Assembly (NCBI GenBank): GCA_964580675.1
Contig: CAZOLI010000004.1
Coordinates: forward strand, 65,101 to 129,100
DNA: 64,000 bases
Source of the DNA: CAZOLI01 sp964580675
Lineage (GTDB): Bacteria > Planctomycetota > MHYJ01 > CAYXQY01
Direction of reading: 5' to 3'
Below the pieces are notes generated by a model. The model saw only the letters and a list, made by a program, of their open reading frames with translations, did not search any database and was not told where the DNA came from. Both the position numbers and the translations under genes were made by a program. How positions within the stretch are numbered: the first letter of the stretch is position 1; every line of letters begins with the position of its first letter. Below, in pieces: positions 25,822 to 33,090 of this stretch.

Positions 25822-27054
25822 ATGAAAACACTTCGAAAGCCGGGAATATTACTTTTGATTTCGGTGGCTTTTCTTTTTGGTAGCTTCACGACCGCCGGAG
25901 CGGAGAATCTTGTTGAGAAGGCGAAAGGTCTTGAGAAATTTTACAAGGACTCAGATCTGTGGGCGATGAAGGCCATTGCCCTGGTCAGCCTCTCGGACGT
26001 AAAACATCCGCAGGCGGTTCGCTCCATGAAACCAGCTTTTAAAGAGGGGGAAATGCGGGAAAAGCTGTACGCTGTGGAGTCCCTTAAAAAACTTCCCGAA
26101 AACGTGCTGAAATGCGGAGCGGACAAAGAATTCATGGAACTGATTATTGAGGGCGAACTCGACGCCAGCAATTCGTACTACAAAGAAAGCATTGTCTCTT
26201 CGGTCGAATCCGTAACGGGGAAGACCTTCGGCTCCGCGGATGAGGTCCGGGATTGGTGGAACAGCAACAAGGAAAAGTATACCTCGAAGGAATGGACCGG
26301 TGGCGTGGGTGGTCAGGACGAAAAAGGAAGTCCGGACACGGCCGCCATGATCGGTAAACTCATAGATCTGAAACAGCACGGTCTGGATATGGCCATTGTG
26401 ATGGACGCCACCGGAAGCATGAAGAGCGCCATTGACGCCGCCAAGGAGGGCCTGAACGACCTCTCCAAGTTCGTTCAGGCCATAACGCCGAAATTTCGAC
26501 TTGCGGTGGTGTATTATCGAGACAATGCGGACATACAGCAGAAGCTGACGCCCAATATCGGTCTGGTTCGCGATGAGCTTGACGACCTTGGTGCGGCCGG
26601 TGGGGGCGACAAACCGGAAGCCGTTGCGAAGGGTCTTAAAACGGCTTACAAGAAATTAAGCTGGCGCAAAAAAGCCGGAAAAGTGGGGATTGTCGTCGGT
26701 GATGCACCTCCTCACAATCGCGGGAAATGCAAGGACCTGGCCAAGAAGGCCCGGGACATCTCCGGAAAAAACGACGGAAGTGACGGGCCGGAAACGGGTA
26801 GCAAGGAAAAAGAGGAAATTCCCCCGTTTATCACCAGCTGTCTTGCTACACCGGCCGGCGGTGGCTTCAGCAAGAAAACGGTGAATGCCTTTAAGGAAAT
26901 CGCCGATGAGGGCGGTGGAAAATTTGCGAAACTCGATGAACGGAAGGAAATTGTGAAGCAGATATTAAAACTCTCCTTTTCCGGCGACTGGGACGACCAG
27001 ATTGACAAATTCGTGGACTGGACGTATAAGTTCAAGGAAAAGGGACTCTGGTAA
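25822..27054 (+). CDS. Secreted von Willebrand factor A protein
   Basis: A 410-residue exported protein: a signal peptide (about 7-26), a helical HEAT-like region to about residue 150 (WAMKAIALVSLSDVKHPQAV), then a vWA domain beginning MAIVMDATGSM (MIDAS Asp195), which binds a metal ion and usually mediates protein contacts. The VVVGDAPPHNRGKC and GGDKPEAVAKG segments are typical of the strand-helix pattern. The C-terminus is Lys-rich. A 51-base perfect-ended hairpin follows the stop. The partner is unknown. Confidence 0.85.
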   Translation: MKTLRKPGILLLISVAFLFGSFTTAGAENLVEKAKGLEKFYKDSDLWAMKAIALVSLSDVKHPQAVRSMKPAFKEGEMREKLYAVESLKKLPENVLKCGADKEFMELIIEGELDASNSYYKESIVSSVESVTGKTFGSADEVRDWWNSNKEKYTSKEWTGGVGGQDEKGSPDTAAMIGKLIDLKQHGLDMAIVMDATGSMKSAIDAAKEGLNDLSKFVQAITPKFRLAVVYYRDNADIQQKLTPNIGLVRDELDDLGAAGGGDKPEAVAKGLKTAYKKLSWRKKAGKVGIVVGDAPPHNRGKCKDLAKKARDISGKNDGSDGPETGSKEKEEIPPFITSCLATPAGGGFSKKTVNAFKEIADEGGGKFAKLDERKEIVKQILKLSFSGDWDDQIDKFVDWTYKFKEKGLW

Positions 27055-27130
27055 AACGGGGCGAACACGTTCATTTTGATGGATCCGGTTGACTCATCGG
27101 GCACAATAACGCCCCCCGTGGGGTAATTTT

Positions 27131-27181
27131 CAGGAGCGATATTGTCGATTGAAGTTAAGCGAACCGAACGACACGCTCCTG
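27131..27181 (+). repeat. Inverted repeat (hairpin) after the vWA gene
   Basis: CAGGAGCG (27131-27138) pairs exactly with CGCTCCTG (27174-27181). Inside, TGTCG (27143-27147) pairs with CGACA (27169-27173) across an ATAT bulge. The loop is 21 bases. No T-run follows, so it is not a typical intrinsic terminator; it may stabilise the 3' end or regulate the next ORF. Confidence 0.55.
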
Positions 27182-27197
27182 AATTTCACTGCTGGAG

Positions 27198-27584
27198 ATG
27201 ACCCCGGATCAAGATCACGTAACGGACTGGATCCTCGTTTTTCTCTCCGTTCTGCTGACGGTGACGCCGGTGATACCGGTCCATGCGGGGGGCGTGGGAA
27301 CTGTTGCTCGCTCGAGTTCGCCGGATTCCACATCGGAATTCCCGGAACGAGCAACGGCTTCGTCCCCGGAGAACGGCGATGTAAATTCCTGCAAACAGGA
27401 AAAACCACCGACGTCGGCCCTTCCACTTCGTGATCAGTATACCCTTCGTTTCCACCCGGGGATGGTGCAGGATGCGGGGAGCCCGGTTACCACGGGACTT
27501 CATATTGTGGGTTTTCTCCTCCTTCTGTACGTGTTTCTGGAAACCGTGGAAGGGGCTGGCCGGTTGCTCGACGTGGATAAGTAG
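27198..27584 (+). CDS. Possible small two-segment membrane protein
   Basis: A 128-residue candidate: an N-terminal signal-like segment (WILVFLSVLLTVTPVIPVHA), a Ser/Pro-rich linker and a C-terminal helix (GLHIVGFLLLLYVFLETV). Both ends look membrane-related, which a random frame would rarely give, but there is no known family and the ribosome site (GGAG) lies too close to the ATG. It may be a real secreted or anchored protein. Confidence 0.45.
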   Translation: MTPDQDHVTDWILVFLSVLLTVTPVIPVHAGGVGTVARSSSPDSTSEFPERATASSPENGDVNSCKQEKPPTSALPLRDQYTLRFHPGMVQDAGSPVTTGLHIVGFLLLLYVFLETVEGAGRLLDVDK

Positions 27585-27649
27585 GTTTGCCCTCCCTTAT
27601 TTCCGGATTACACTTCCGTCCGGGGATCGGTTCCGCCGGCGTACCGCCG

Positions 27650-28603
27650 TCAAACCATATCCAGAATTTCGCCGGCGGGTTCCGTAAAACTGCAGCTCCC
27701 GAAGGAACGAAGGAATTCTCTTCGATGGGTACGAATTTCCTCCGGTGAAATGGAATGATTCCGCCATGAAAAAGCTCCGTCTTCAAACGAGAAGGAGGTT
27801 GGGTCCTCGTCCGATAACACCCGGGACAGGTTGTCCTGTATGCTGCCCGCCCGTTGGAGCATACCCCCACCAAATACATTGACGTATCCGTGCATTTTTT
27901 TATTTTCAATACGATCCCGACCCCGTATGGGATGGTGCAATCCGGCTGTACACTTCAGCGCCACGTTGCGGTCGGCTGCTGATTTCAGGGTAAAGTCCAC
28001 CTGTTCTACGGTGGGGATGTCGGATGGTACACCTCCACCGCACCGCAACTTGAAAGCGGTTTGCACTCCGTTAGTGCCGGTCTCGACAAGGGCGTCAAGT
28101 GTTTGTTCCACAAGGTTCCGCCAATCGCTGCTCAGGGAAACTTCAAAAAACAGGATGTCCGGGGTCCCGCTGTAATGATGGAGGTGTTCGCTCGTTTCCT
28201 CGATGAGTGTTCGTATCTCGTCCTTCGTTCCGTTTGCTGCAGGCCGTTTCGGGAGCGGGGTCTCCAGGTATTCTACCTTCACGCGGTTGCCATGTGTGTT
28301 TTTGAATTGTTCGCAGGTTTTTGCGAGTTTTTCCACCATGTCCCGGTACGGATCCGCCTCTTCTGTGCTCGCTCCCAGGATCGAGAAACGGTATGGAGGG
28401 TTCGTGGAAAACAACGTCCCCGCATCGTCGAGGTCCGGAAGCAAACGGTATGGCAGGACAAAACGACCGAGCATCCAGTGGTTCTCCTGCTGACGATATT
28501 GAGCGAAATTATTTATGGCTTCCCCAAGAGGGAGGTCCTCCGGGGGAAAGTATCCGGCGTAGTCTATAATGTCCGACATAAAGGTCTTCAGGGATTTGTT
28601 CAT
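27650..28603 (-). CDS. Conserved protein of unknown function, possibly a TIM-barrel-like fold
   Basis: A 317-residue cytosolic protein that I recognise only as a conserved type without an assigned activity. The pattern is DIIDYAGYFPPEDLPLGEA at the N-terminus, WMLGRFVLPYRLL, VEYLETPLP, FFEVSLS, then FKLRCGGGVPSDIP, a region VALKCTAGLHHPIRG, and a C-terminal NVFGGG. The alternation of strands and helices and the conserved Lys, Cys, His and Gly at strand ends suggest a TIM-barrel enzyme, but no catalytic assignment is safe. It is single and faces the divergent region holding the repeated element. Confidence 0.75.
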   Translation of the reverse strand: MNKSLKTFMSDIIDYAGYFPPEDLPLGEAINNFAQYRQQENHWMLGRFVLPYRLLPDLDDAGTLFSTNPPYRFSILGASTEEADPYRDMVEKLAKTCEQFKNTHGNRVKVEYLETPLPKRPAANGTKDEIRTLIEETSEHLHHYSGTPDILFFEVSLSSDWRNLVEQTLDALVETGTNGVQTAFKLRCGGGVPSDIPTVEQVDFTLKSAADRNVALKCTAGLHHPIRGRDRIENKKMHGYVNVFGGGMLQRAGSIQDNLSRVLSDEDPTSFSFEDGAFSWRNHSISPEEIRTHRREFLRSFGSCSFTEPAGEILDMV

Positions 28604-28994
28604 GGGATTCGACGGTCACTGAAAATAATAAATGATATTCCTTTGTCCCACTATAACGAAAGGAAGGGAAGAGTTGAACCATTGGTAAGAACGGCTTCCA
28701 TCCGGGAATAAGCGCGGACCGGACCCTCCGGTTCTTTCTGGTTTGTAAATAAAAGGGCATATTCGGTACGCTGGTAGCAGGATAGATGGGTGGTGGCACT
28801 CTCATCATCAAAACGATGGTGTTCTGGCGTTAGCAATTATCTGGTAAACCACAATACTCGCTATGGTGGGGTTTGCTTCGTCTCAATTCCGCGCAGATCG
28901 ACCCGGTGGCGCATTCACGGAGGGCACCATCCCTATTCAGGTGGCGTCTCGTTATTGACGTTTCGTTTTCTGCATTTATTCCGGTATCAGGACA
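28604..28994. other. 391-base intergenic region between divergent genes
   Basis: No convincing gene, tRNA or terminator is visible. It holds the first copy of the repeated element (28866-28949). The left part (28604-28865) is only AT-rich with short hairpin-like stretches. Confidence 0.5.
28866..28949 (-). repeat. Repeated intergenic element, copy 1
   Basis: About 84 bases strongly similar to 33010-33088 in the same orientation: shared GTGGGGTTT-CTTCGTC--AATTC, CCCGG, TCACGGAGG and TTCAG-TGG blocks. Read on the minus strand, GGTGC and GCGCC form a five-pair stem around CCTCCGTGA. It lies 46 bases upstream of the CPBP gene start on the plus strand. Function unknown. Confidence 0.6.
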
Positions 28995-29795
28995 ATGACT
29001 CGCGATGAGGAACCGGCTTCCCGGAAGGAGGAGACAGAAGAAGCCGGAGGGGAACCCGTTGAGGAAACAGGAGATCAGGAGGATTCCTCCTCCGCAGAGA
29101 CCGGGGAGGTCGGATCGGATTCGGCAAAGGAAAGGCCGAAACGAGATACGGAGGAGACCGGCCCGGACCCGGATGATTCCGAACCCCCGTTTCCCCGTCC
29201 GGACTTTACGACGCTGCGGATCCGGATGTTCAATTTCAGCTGCTTCTTTTACGTCCTTATGGGGATTGGCGGGTTGTTCTGGATGAACGCTCAGGGCATT
29301 ATGAAAGCGCGATTGTTGCCCGCTCGGGCTCAACAGCCTCTGTACGTATCACTTCTTTCGGGAGCAGGAGTGGCGGGAATTGTTGTCATCGGTGGAACAA
29401 TTATTCGGCGGTTCTCCGATTGGGCCCGGGAGTTCGAACGCGAATTTGCCCCGCTTTTAAATGTGTTCAGTTATGCACAGGTTCCCATCGTGGCCTTTCT
29501 GTCCGCCGCTGGAGAGGAAATACTTTTTCGTGGCGCTTTGCAGGAATCCATCGGACTCATTCCCTCCGCCGTTCTGTTCGGGCTTGTTCATCTTCCCTGG
29601 AGCCGAAAGATGATTCCCTGGCCTCTGTTTGCCTTTGGAATGGGTTTGATCTTTGGATACATGGTGGAGGCCACCGGATCTCTTTATGGCCCGATTATAG
29701 GCCACCTGATCATCAATTTGCTGAACATTTCCCTGATTAAGATACGTCATCCGATGAAGGAAGAGGAAGTGCTTGACGAGATACTTCCTTCCTGA
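28995..29795 (+). CDS. CPBP (CAAX-like) intramembrane protease
   Basis: A 266-residue membrane protein. The first 70 residues are very acidic and disordered; then four or five transmembrane helices. The family motifs are present: EEILFR (catalytic Glu pair and Arg), FGLVH and a later GHLIIN. Members cleave membrane proteins or process prenylated and signal peptides; many bacterial ones have unknown substrates. The acidic N-terminal tail is unusual for the family. AGGA lies three bases before the ATG. Confidence 0.85.
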   Translation: MTRDEEPASRKEETEEAGGEPVEETGDQEDSSSAETGEVGSDSAKERPKRDTEETGPDPDDSEPPFPRPDFTTLRIRMFNFSCFFYVLMGIGGLFWMNAQGIMKARLLPARAQQPLYVSLLSGAGVAGIVVIGGTIIRRFSDWAREFEREFAPLLNVFSYAQVPIVAFLSAAGEEILFRGALQESIGLIPSAVLFGLVHLPWSRKMIPWPLFAFGMGLIFGYMVEATGSLYGPIIGHLIINLLNISLIKIRHPMKEEEVLDEILPS

Positions 29796-29835
29796 GGGAG
29801 GAATGTAATCGGCGGTAACCCGGGGGTTTTCTCCG

Positions 29836-30591
29836 TCAGGCGAAGGACGATCGAGTTCGACTGCCCGTCCCGGAAAAGGCAAGGAGTCCCCGTACGGCCA
29901 GGCCAAGAATGGCACACCCGGTGATGAAGAGGACGGAAAGGAATAGCCACGGGGCAACGCCGGCGATCGATCCGGACCAAAGCAGACCGGTAAAGGGAGA
30001 TATGCCAAGCAACCAATCCGCATTTATGTTCTGCGACTGTCGCAGAAGAGCATACATTACGGGAGCCCCACCCCCGATGAGAAGAACAAGAGAGAAGTAT
30101 ACCTGCAGCCAGAAATCGGTTTTATCGCCGCCAATCCACCAGAGAAGACCCGTTCCAATGAGAATGGAGGCATTGACGATCTGGAATTTAACCACCTGAG
30201 TCCATCCCAGTCCTGAGATGTTTGCGCTTAGAAGGACAAGGGGAAGGGAGAACAGAAGGAGGGTTGCGGAGAGAATGCCGTACTGAAGATACCAGCTACT
30301 GGGGCCCTCAGCGGCTTCTTCCCTGTTTTTGGTGTTTTTCCGGTTTCCGGTTGCCGGTTCCTGAACAAAAAGTCCCTCTTTTGATCCGGACAGAAACAGG
30401 GGCCAGACAATAACCAGGAATAGAATCTGTGATTCAACCAGTACAAAGTGAACACTTTCCGGTTCAATGAAGCTTTCGGGAAGACCGCCGGTGACAAAAA
30501 GAAGGAGACCGGCGGATATAAATGATAACCACACGAGGTAAAGGGTAAGTAACCTGGCGGTTGGATCCGGCAGTACGTTTTTATTCTCCAT
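29836..30591 (-). CDS. Multi-pass membrane protein following ftsQ-like gene
   Basis: A 251-residue protein with about six hydrophobic segments (TLYLVWLSFISAGLLLFVTGG; HFVLVESQILFLVIVWPLF; YGILSATLLLFSLPLVLLSA; WLQVYFSLVLLIGGGAPVMY; WLFLSVLFITGCAILGLAVR) and a hydrophilic loop near residues 75-100. No known family was recognised. AAGGAG lies six bases before the ATG and the gene begins 12 bases after the FtsQ-like stop, so the two form an operon. Confidence 0.75.
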   Translation of the reverse strand: MENKNVLPDPTARLLTLYLVWLSFISAGLLLFVTGGLPESFIEPESVHFVLVESQILFLVIVWPLFLSGSKEGLFVQEPATGNRKNTKNREEAAEGPSSWYLQYGILSATLLLFSLPLVLLSANISGLGWTQVVKFQIVNASILIGTGLLWWIGGDKTDFWLQVYFSLVLLIGGGAPVMYALLRQSQNINADWLLGISPFTGLLWSGSIAGVAPWLFLSVLFITGCAILGLAVRGLLAFSGTGSRTRSSFA

Positions 30592-30603
30592 GAATTCTCC
30601 TTT

Positions 30604-31497
30604 CTACCTGTTGTTGATGTCTCCAGATATGATCGGGTGTCGATACTGTAATTTCACCTTTTTTAGCCCAATGAGGTCCGGTGCTCCCTGAAGGACCCGT
30701 CGCAGGTTCTCCAGTTTTTGCTTCACGTCCGGTTCACCGGGTCCTCCCTGTCCGGGAGGCCGGCCCCAGTAAACGGGAACGTTTTCCTCGGTACGAATGA
30801 TAATCTGTCCCCGTCCATTGTTCCAATCGGCATCATTTCCCTTTACCTGAAGTTTGTTGATGTCCATTTTTTCGTTTATTCCCGTGTATTTCAGGACGGC
30901 GGCCAGGCGTGCCGCGTTGGGAACACGCGGATCATTCCACGTTTCTCCGGGATCGGGAGGAGTGGTGGTGAAACCGGTGACCAGGTACACGTTACCGAAT
31001 TGATCCGGAAAATTTCGGTATGCCCCGGGCAATCGTGTTCCGGATCGGTCCACCAGATACCATCGGGTGCCGGGACCGCGGATGGCCGCCACCGGCTTTC
31101 GGAGTTCCGCTTTTACGTTTACCCCATCGAGGGTTCTGCTCACGGATTTCACCTCGCGAACCCAGGGATTCTGCTCGTACACTTCTCGAACACGTTCCGC
31201 CATACGGTCATCCAGGAGGGACACCTGTTTTCCGGAGAGGTCCTTCTGGATGGATGAACGCACACGTTCTCCCGCCCACGAAGGAAGTTGGGCCGTTGTC
31301 AGAGAACCAAAATTGACCTGATATTCGGGTTTCTTGAGAAACAATCCATACACCTTTCGGTGCATGAGTACCACAACCAGGATGAAGAAAAAACCGAGTG
31401 TTCCCGCCCCCACCGCTTTCCAGTTCACACGGTCGAACCATGCTGGATACGGCAGGGATTCAATGCTTCGTTTCCATAATCTCTTTGCTGTGTTCAT
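30604..31497 (-). CDS. FtsQ/DivIB-like POTRA membrane protein
   Basis: A 297-residue bitopic protein: a cytosolic basic N-terminus, a transmembrane helix (AVGAGTLGFFFILVVVLM), then an extracytoplasmic part with a POTRA-like beginning and a beta domain. The segment NPWVREVKSVSRTLDGVNVK ... VDRSGTRLPG closely follows the FtsQ consensus (P-W-V-V-x-R-x-P-x-x-L-x-V, then D-x-x-G). FtsQ joins divisome assembly in most bacteria. In planctomycete-type bacteria that lack FtsZ the role would differ (inference). The membrane protein gene follows. Confidence 0.7.
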   Translation of the reverse strand: MNTAKRLWKRSIESLPYPAWFDRVNWKAVGAGTLGFFFILVVVLMHRKVYGLFLKKPEYQVNFGSLTTAQLPSWAGERVRSSIQKDLSGKQVSLLDDRMAERVREVYEQNPWVREVKSVSRTLDGVNVKAELRKPVAAIRGPGTRWYLVDRSGTRLPGAYRNFPDQFGNVYLVTGFTTTPPDPGETWNDPRVPNAARLAAVLKYTGINEKMDINKLQVKGNDADWNNGRGQIIIRTEENVPVYWGRPPGQGGPGEPDVKQKLENLRRVLQGAPDLIGLKKVKLQYRHPIISGDINNR

Positions 31498-31614
31498 GAG
31501 CTTCCTGTTATCTCGTGCACGGTTTTCGTGGCGGCCGTTCCCTTCTTTTATCGGTTTGTCGGTGTGTCGATTCTTTAAAATGTGATGAATTCCGGATCAG
31601 CTGTGGTGGATTCC

Positions 31615-31643
31615 TTGCAACAAGTTCCCTGTTTCATTAATAT
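31615..31643 (+). promoter_or_regulatory. Sigma70-type promoter for nuoD
   Basis: TTGCAA (31615-31620), a 17-base spacer and TAATAT (31638-31643), about 160 bases upstream of nuoD. Confidence 0.4.
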
Positions 31644-31806
31644 ATACTCCTTCTAAAAATGATGACTCCTGTTCGTCAGCACCCATTTTTTGTGCAACCG
31701 CTGGTAGCAAACGAAACGAAAAGGGCAGTAATGACGGACGGCCAGCAGGAGGTTACCGCTCCGTTTGACGTCTTTCTTTTTCGACCGAATCAGAGGCGAA
31801 ACCACG

Positions 31807-32943
31807 ATGTACGTTGAAGAGGAAGTACCAACGAAGGAGGGCGAGGAACTGGTTCTGAATATGGGTCCACAGCACCCGAGCACTCACGGGGTGCTCCGAC
31901 TCGAGCTGTACCTCGACGGCGAGTACCTACGCAACGTTCGGCCCCACCTTGGTTACCTCCACCGGTGCTTCGAAAAGCACGCGGAGGCGATGCAGTACAA
32001 CCAGGTGATCCCGTACACCGATCGAATGGATTACCTGGGAGCGATGAGTCAGGAGTACGGGTACGTTCTTACGGTCGAAAAACTGGCGGGCATTGAGCCG
32101 CCCCCGAGGGTGAAGTACATTCGTGTCATCGTGAACGAGCTACAGCGCATTGCCAGTCATCTGCTCGCCCTTGGCACGTATAGCCTGGATGTCGGCAGCT
32201 TTACGCCGTTCCTGTACAACTTCCGTGATCGCGAAAAAATACTGACCATCTTCGAGGAGATCAGCGGTGGACGCCTCCTGTACAATTACTTCTGGGTCGG
32301 GGCCGTGGCCCGGGACATTCCTCATGATTTTCCGGAAAAGGTAAAGAACTTCCTGGATGATTTTGAGGATCGGCTTGATGAGTTTGACCGGATTCTTACC
32401 TTTAATCGGATTTTTATAGAACGGACGGCCCACATCGGGATCATACCGGAGGAAACGGCCATTGACTACGGCGTTAGCGGGCCGAACCTGCGCGGGTCCG
32501 GCGTGAAGTGGGACCTCCGGAAGGAAGAGCCCTACTCCCTGTATCCCGAGCTGGATTTTGACGTGCCTGTGGGACAGGGCGCTTATGGAGAACTGGGATC
32601 CTGCTGGGACCGAATCTGGGTGCGGGTACAGGAAATGCGGGAGTCCATAAAAATCATCCGTCAGCTCATTGACGACATTCCGGACGGCGACATTCACGAG
32701 GCATTTCCCACCTCCCTCCGTCCGCCCGAAGGTGAAGTGTATATGCGAACCGAATCTCCCCGGGGGGACCTCGGGTACTACCTGATCAGTGATGGATCGG
32801 ACCAGCCATACCGATTAAAGGCGCGGTCTCCCTGCTTCTGCAGTCTCTCCGTTCTTCCCAAAATTGCCTACGGGGCCATGCTCGCCGACGCCGTGGCCAC
32901 AGTGGGAAGCCTGGACATCGTGATGGGCGAAATCGACCGGTAA
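31807..32943 (+). CDS. nuoD: NADH-quinone oxidoreductase subunit D
   Basis: The 49-kDa-type peripheral-arm subunit of respiratory complex I that helps form the quinone-binding pocket. The start at 31807 (GAGG eight bases upstream) gives the family N-terminus LVLNMGPQHPSTHGVLRLEL and a 378-residue length, slightly shorter than the roughly 400-420 of most NuoD. RVHLGYLHRCFEK, AMSQEYGYVLTVEKLAGIE, RSIAHIGIIP-like and the C-terminal LADAVATVGSLDIVMGEIDR are intact. No other nuo genes are adjacent, so the complex would have to be encoded at several loci. Confidence 0.96.
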   Translation: MYVEEEVPTKEGEELVLNMGPQHPSTHGVLRLELYLDGEYLRNVRPHLGYLHRCFEKHAEAMQYNQVIPYTDRMDYLGAMSQEYGYVLTVEKLAGIEPPPRVKYIRVIVNELQRIASHLLALGTYSLDVGSFTPFLYNFRDREKILTIFEEISGGRLLYNYFWVGAVARDIPHDFPEKVKNFLDDFEDRLDEFDRILTFNRIFIERTAHIGIIPEETAIDYGVSGPNLRGSGVKWDLRKEEPYSLYPELDFDVPVGQGAYGELGSCWDRIWVRVQEMRESIKIIRQLIDDIPDGDIHEAFPTSLRPPEGEVYMRTESPRGDLGYYLISDGSDQPYRLKARSPCFCSLSVLPKIAYGAMLADAVATVGSLDIVMGEIDR

Positions 32944-33009
32944 CGAAGGCGCTGGGCGACGATTATCATTCCCCCGTTGTTTCTCCGTCCCTTTCCTTGA
33001 TCCGTAGTT

Positions 33010-33088
33010 GTGGGGTTTCCTTCGTCGAAATTCGCACCCAGCCCGGCGGTGTTCTCACGGAGGCCACACCACTTTTCAGATGGGGTCT
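33010..33088 (-). repeat. Repeated intergenic element, copy 2
   Basis: About 79 bases related to copy 1, lying between the convergent nuoD and binding-protein genes, immediately downstream of the latter's TAG. On the minus strand GGTGT (33070-33066) pairs exactly with ACACC (33052-33048) around CCTCCGTGA. Relative to copy 1 the stem keeps its pairs while two positions differ (T-A versus T-G and C-G). Confidence 0.6.
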
Positions 33089-33090
33089 TC

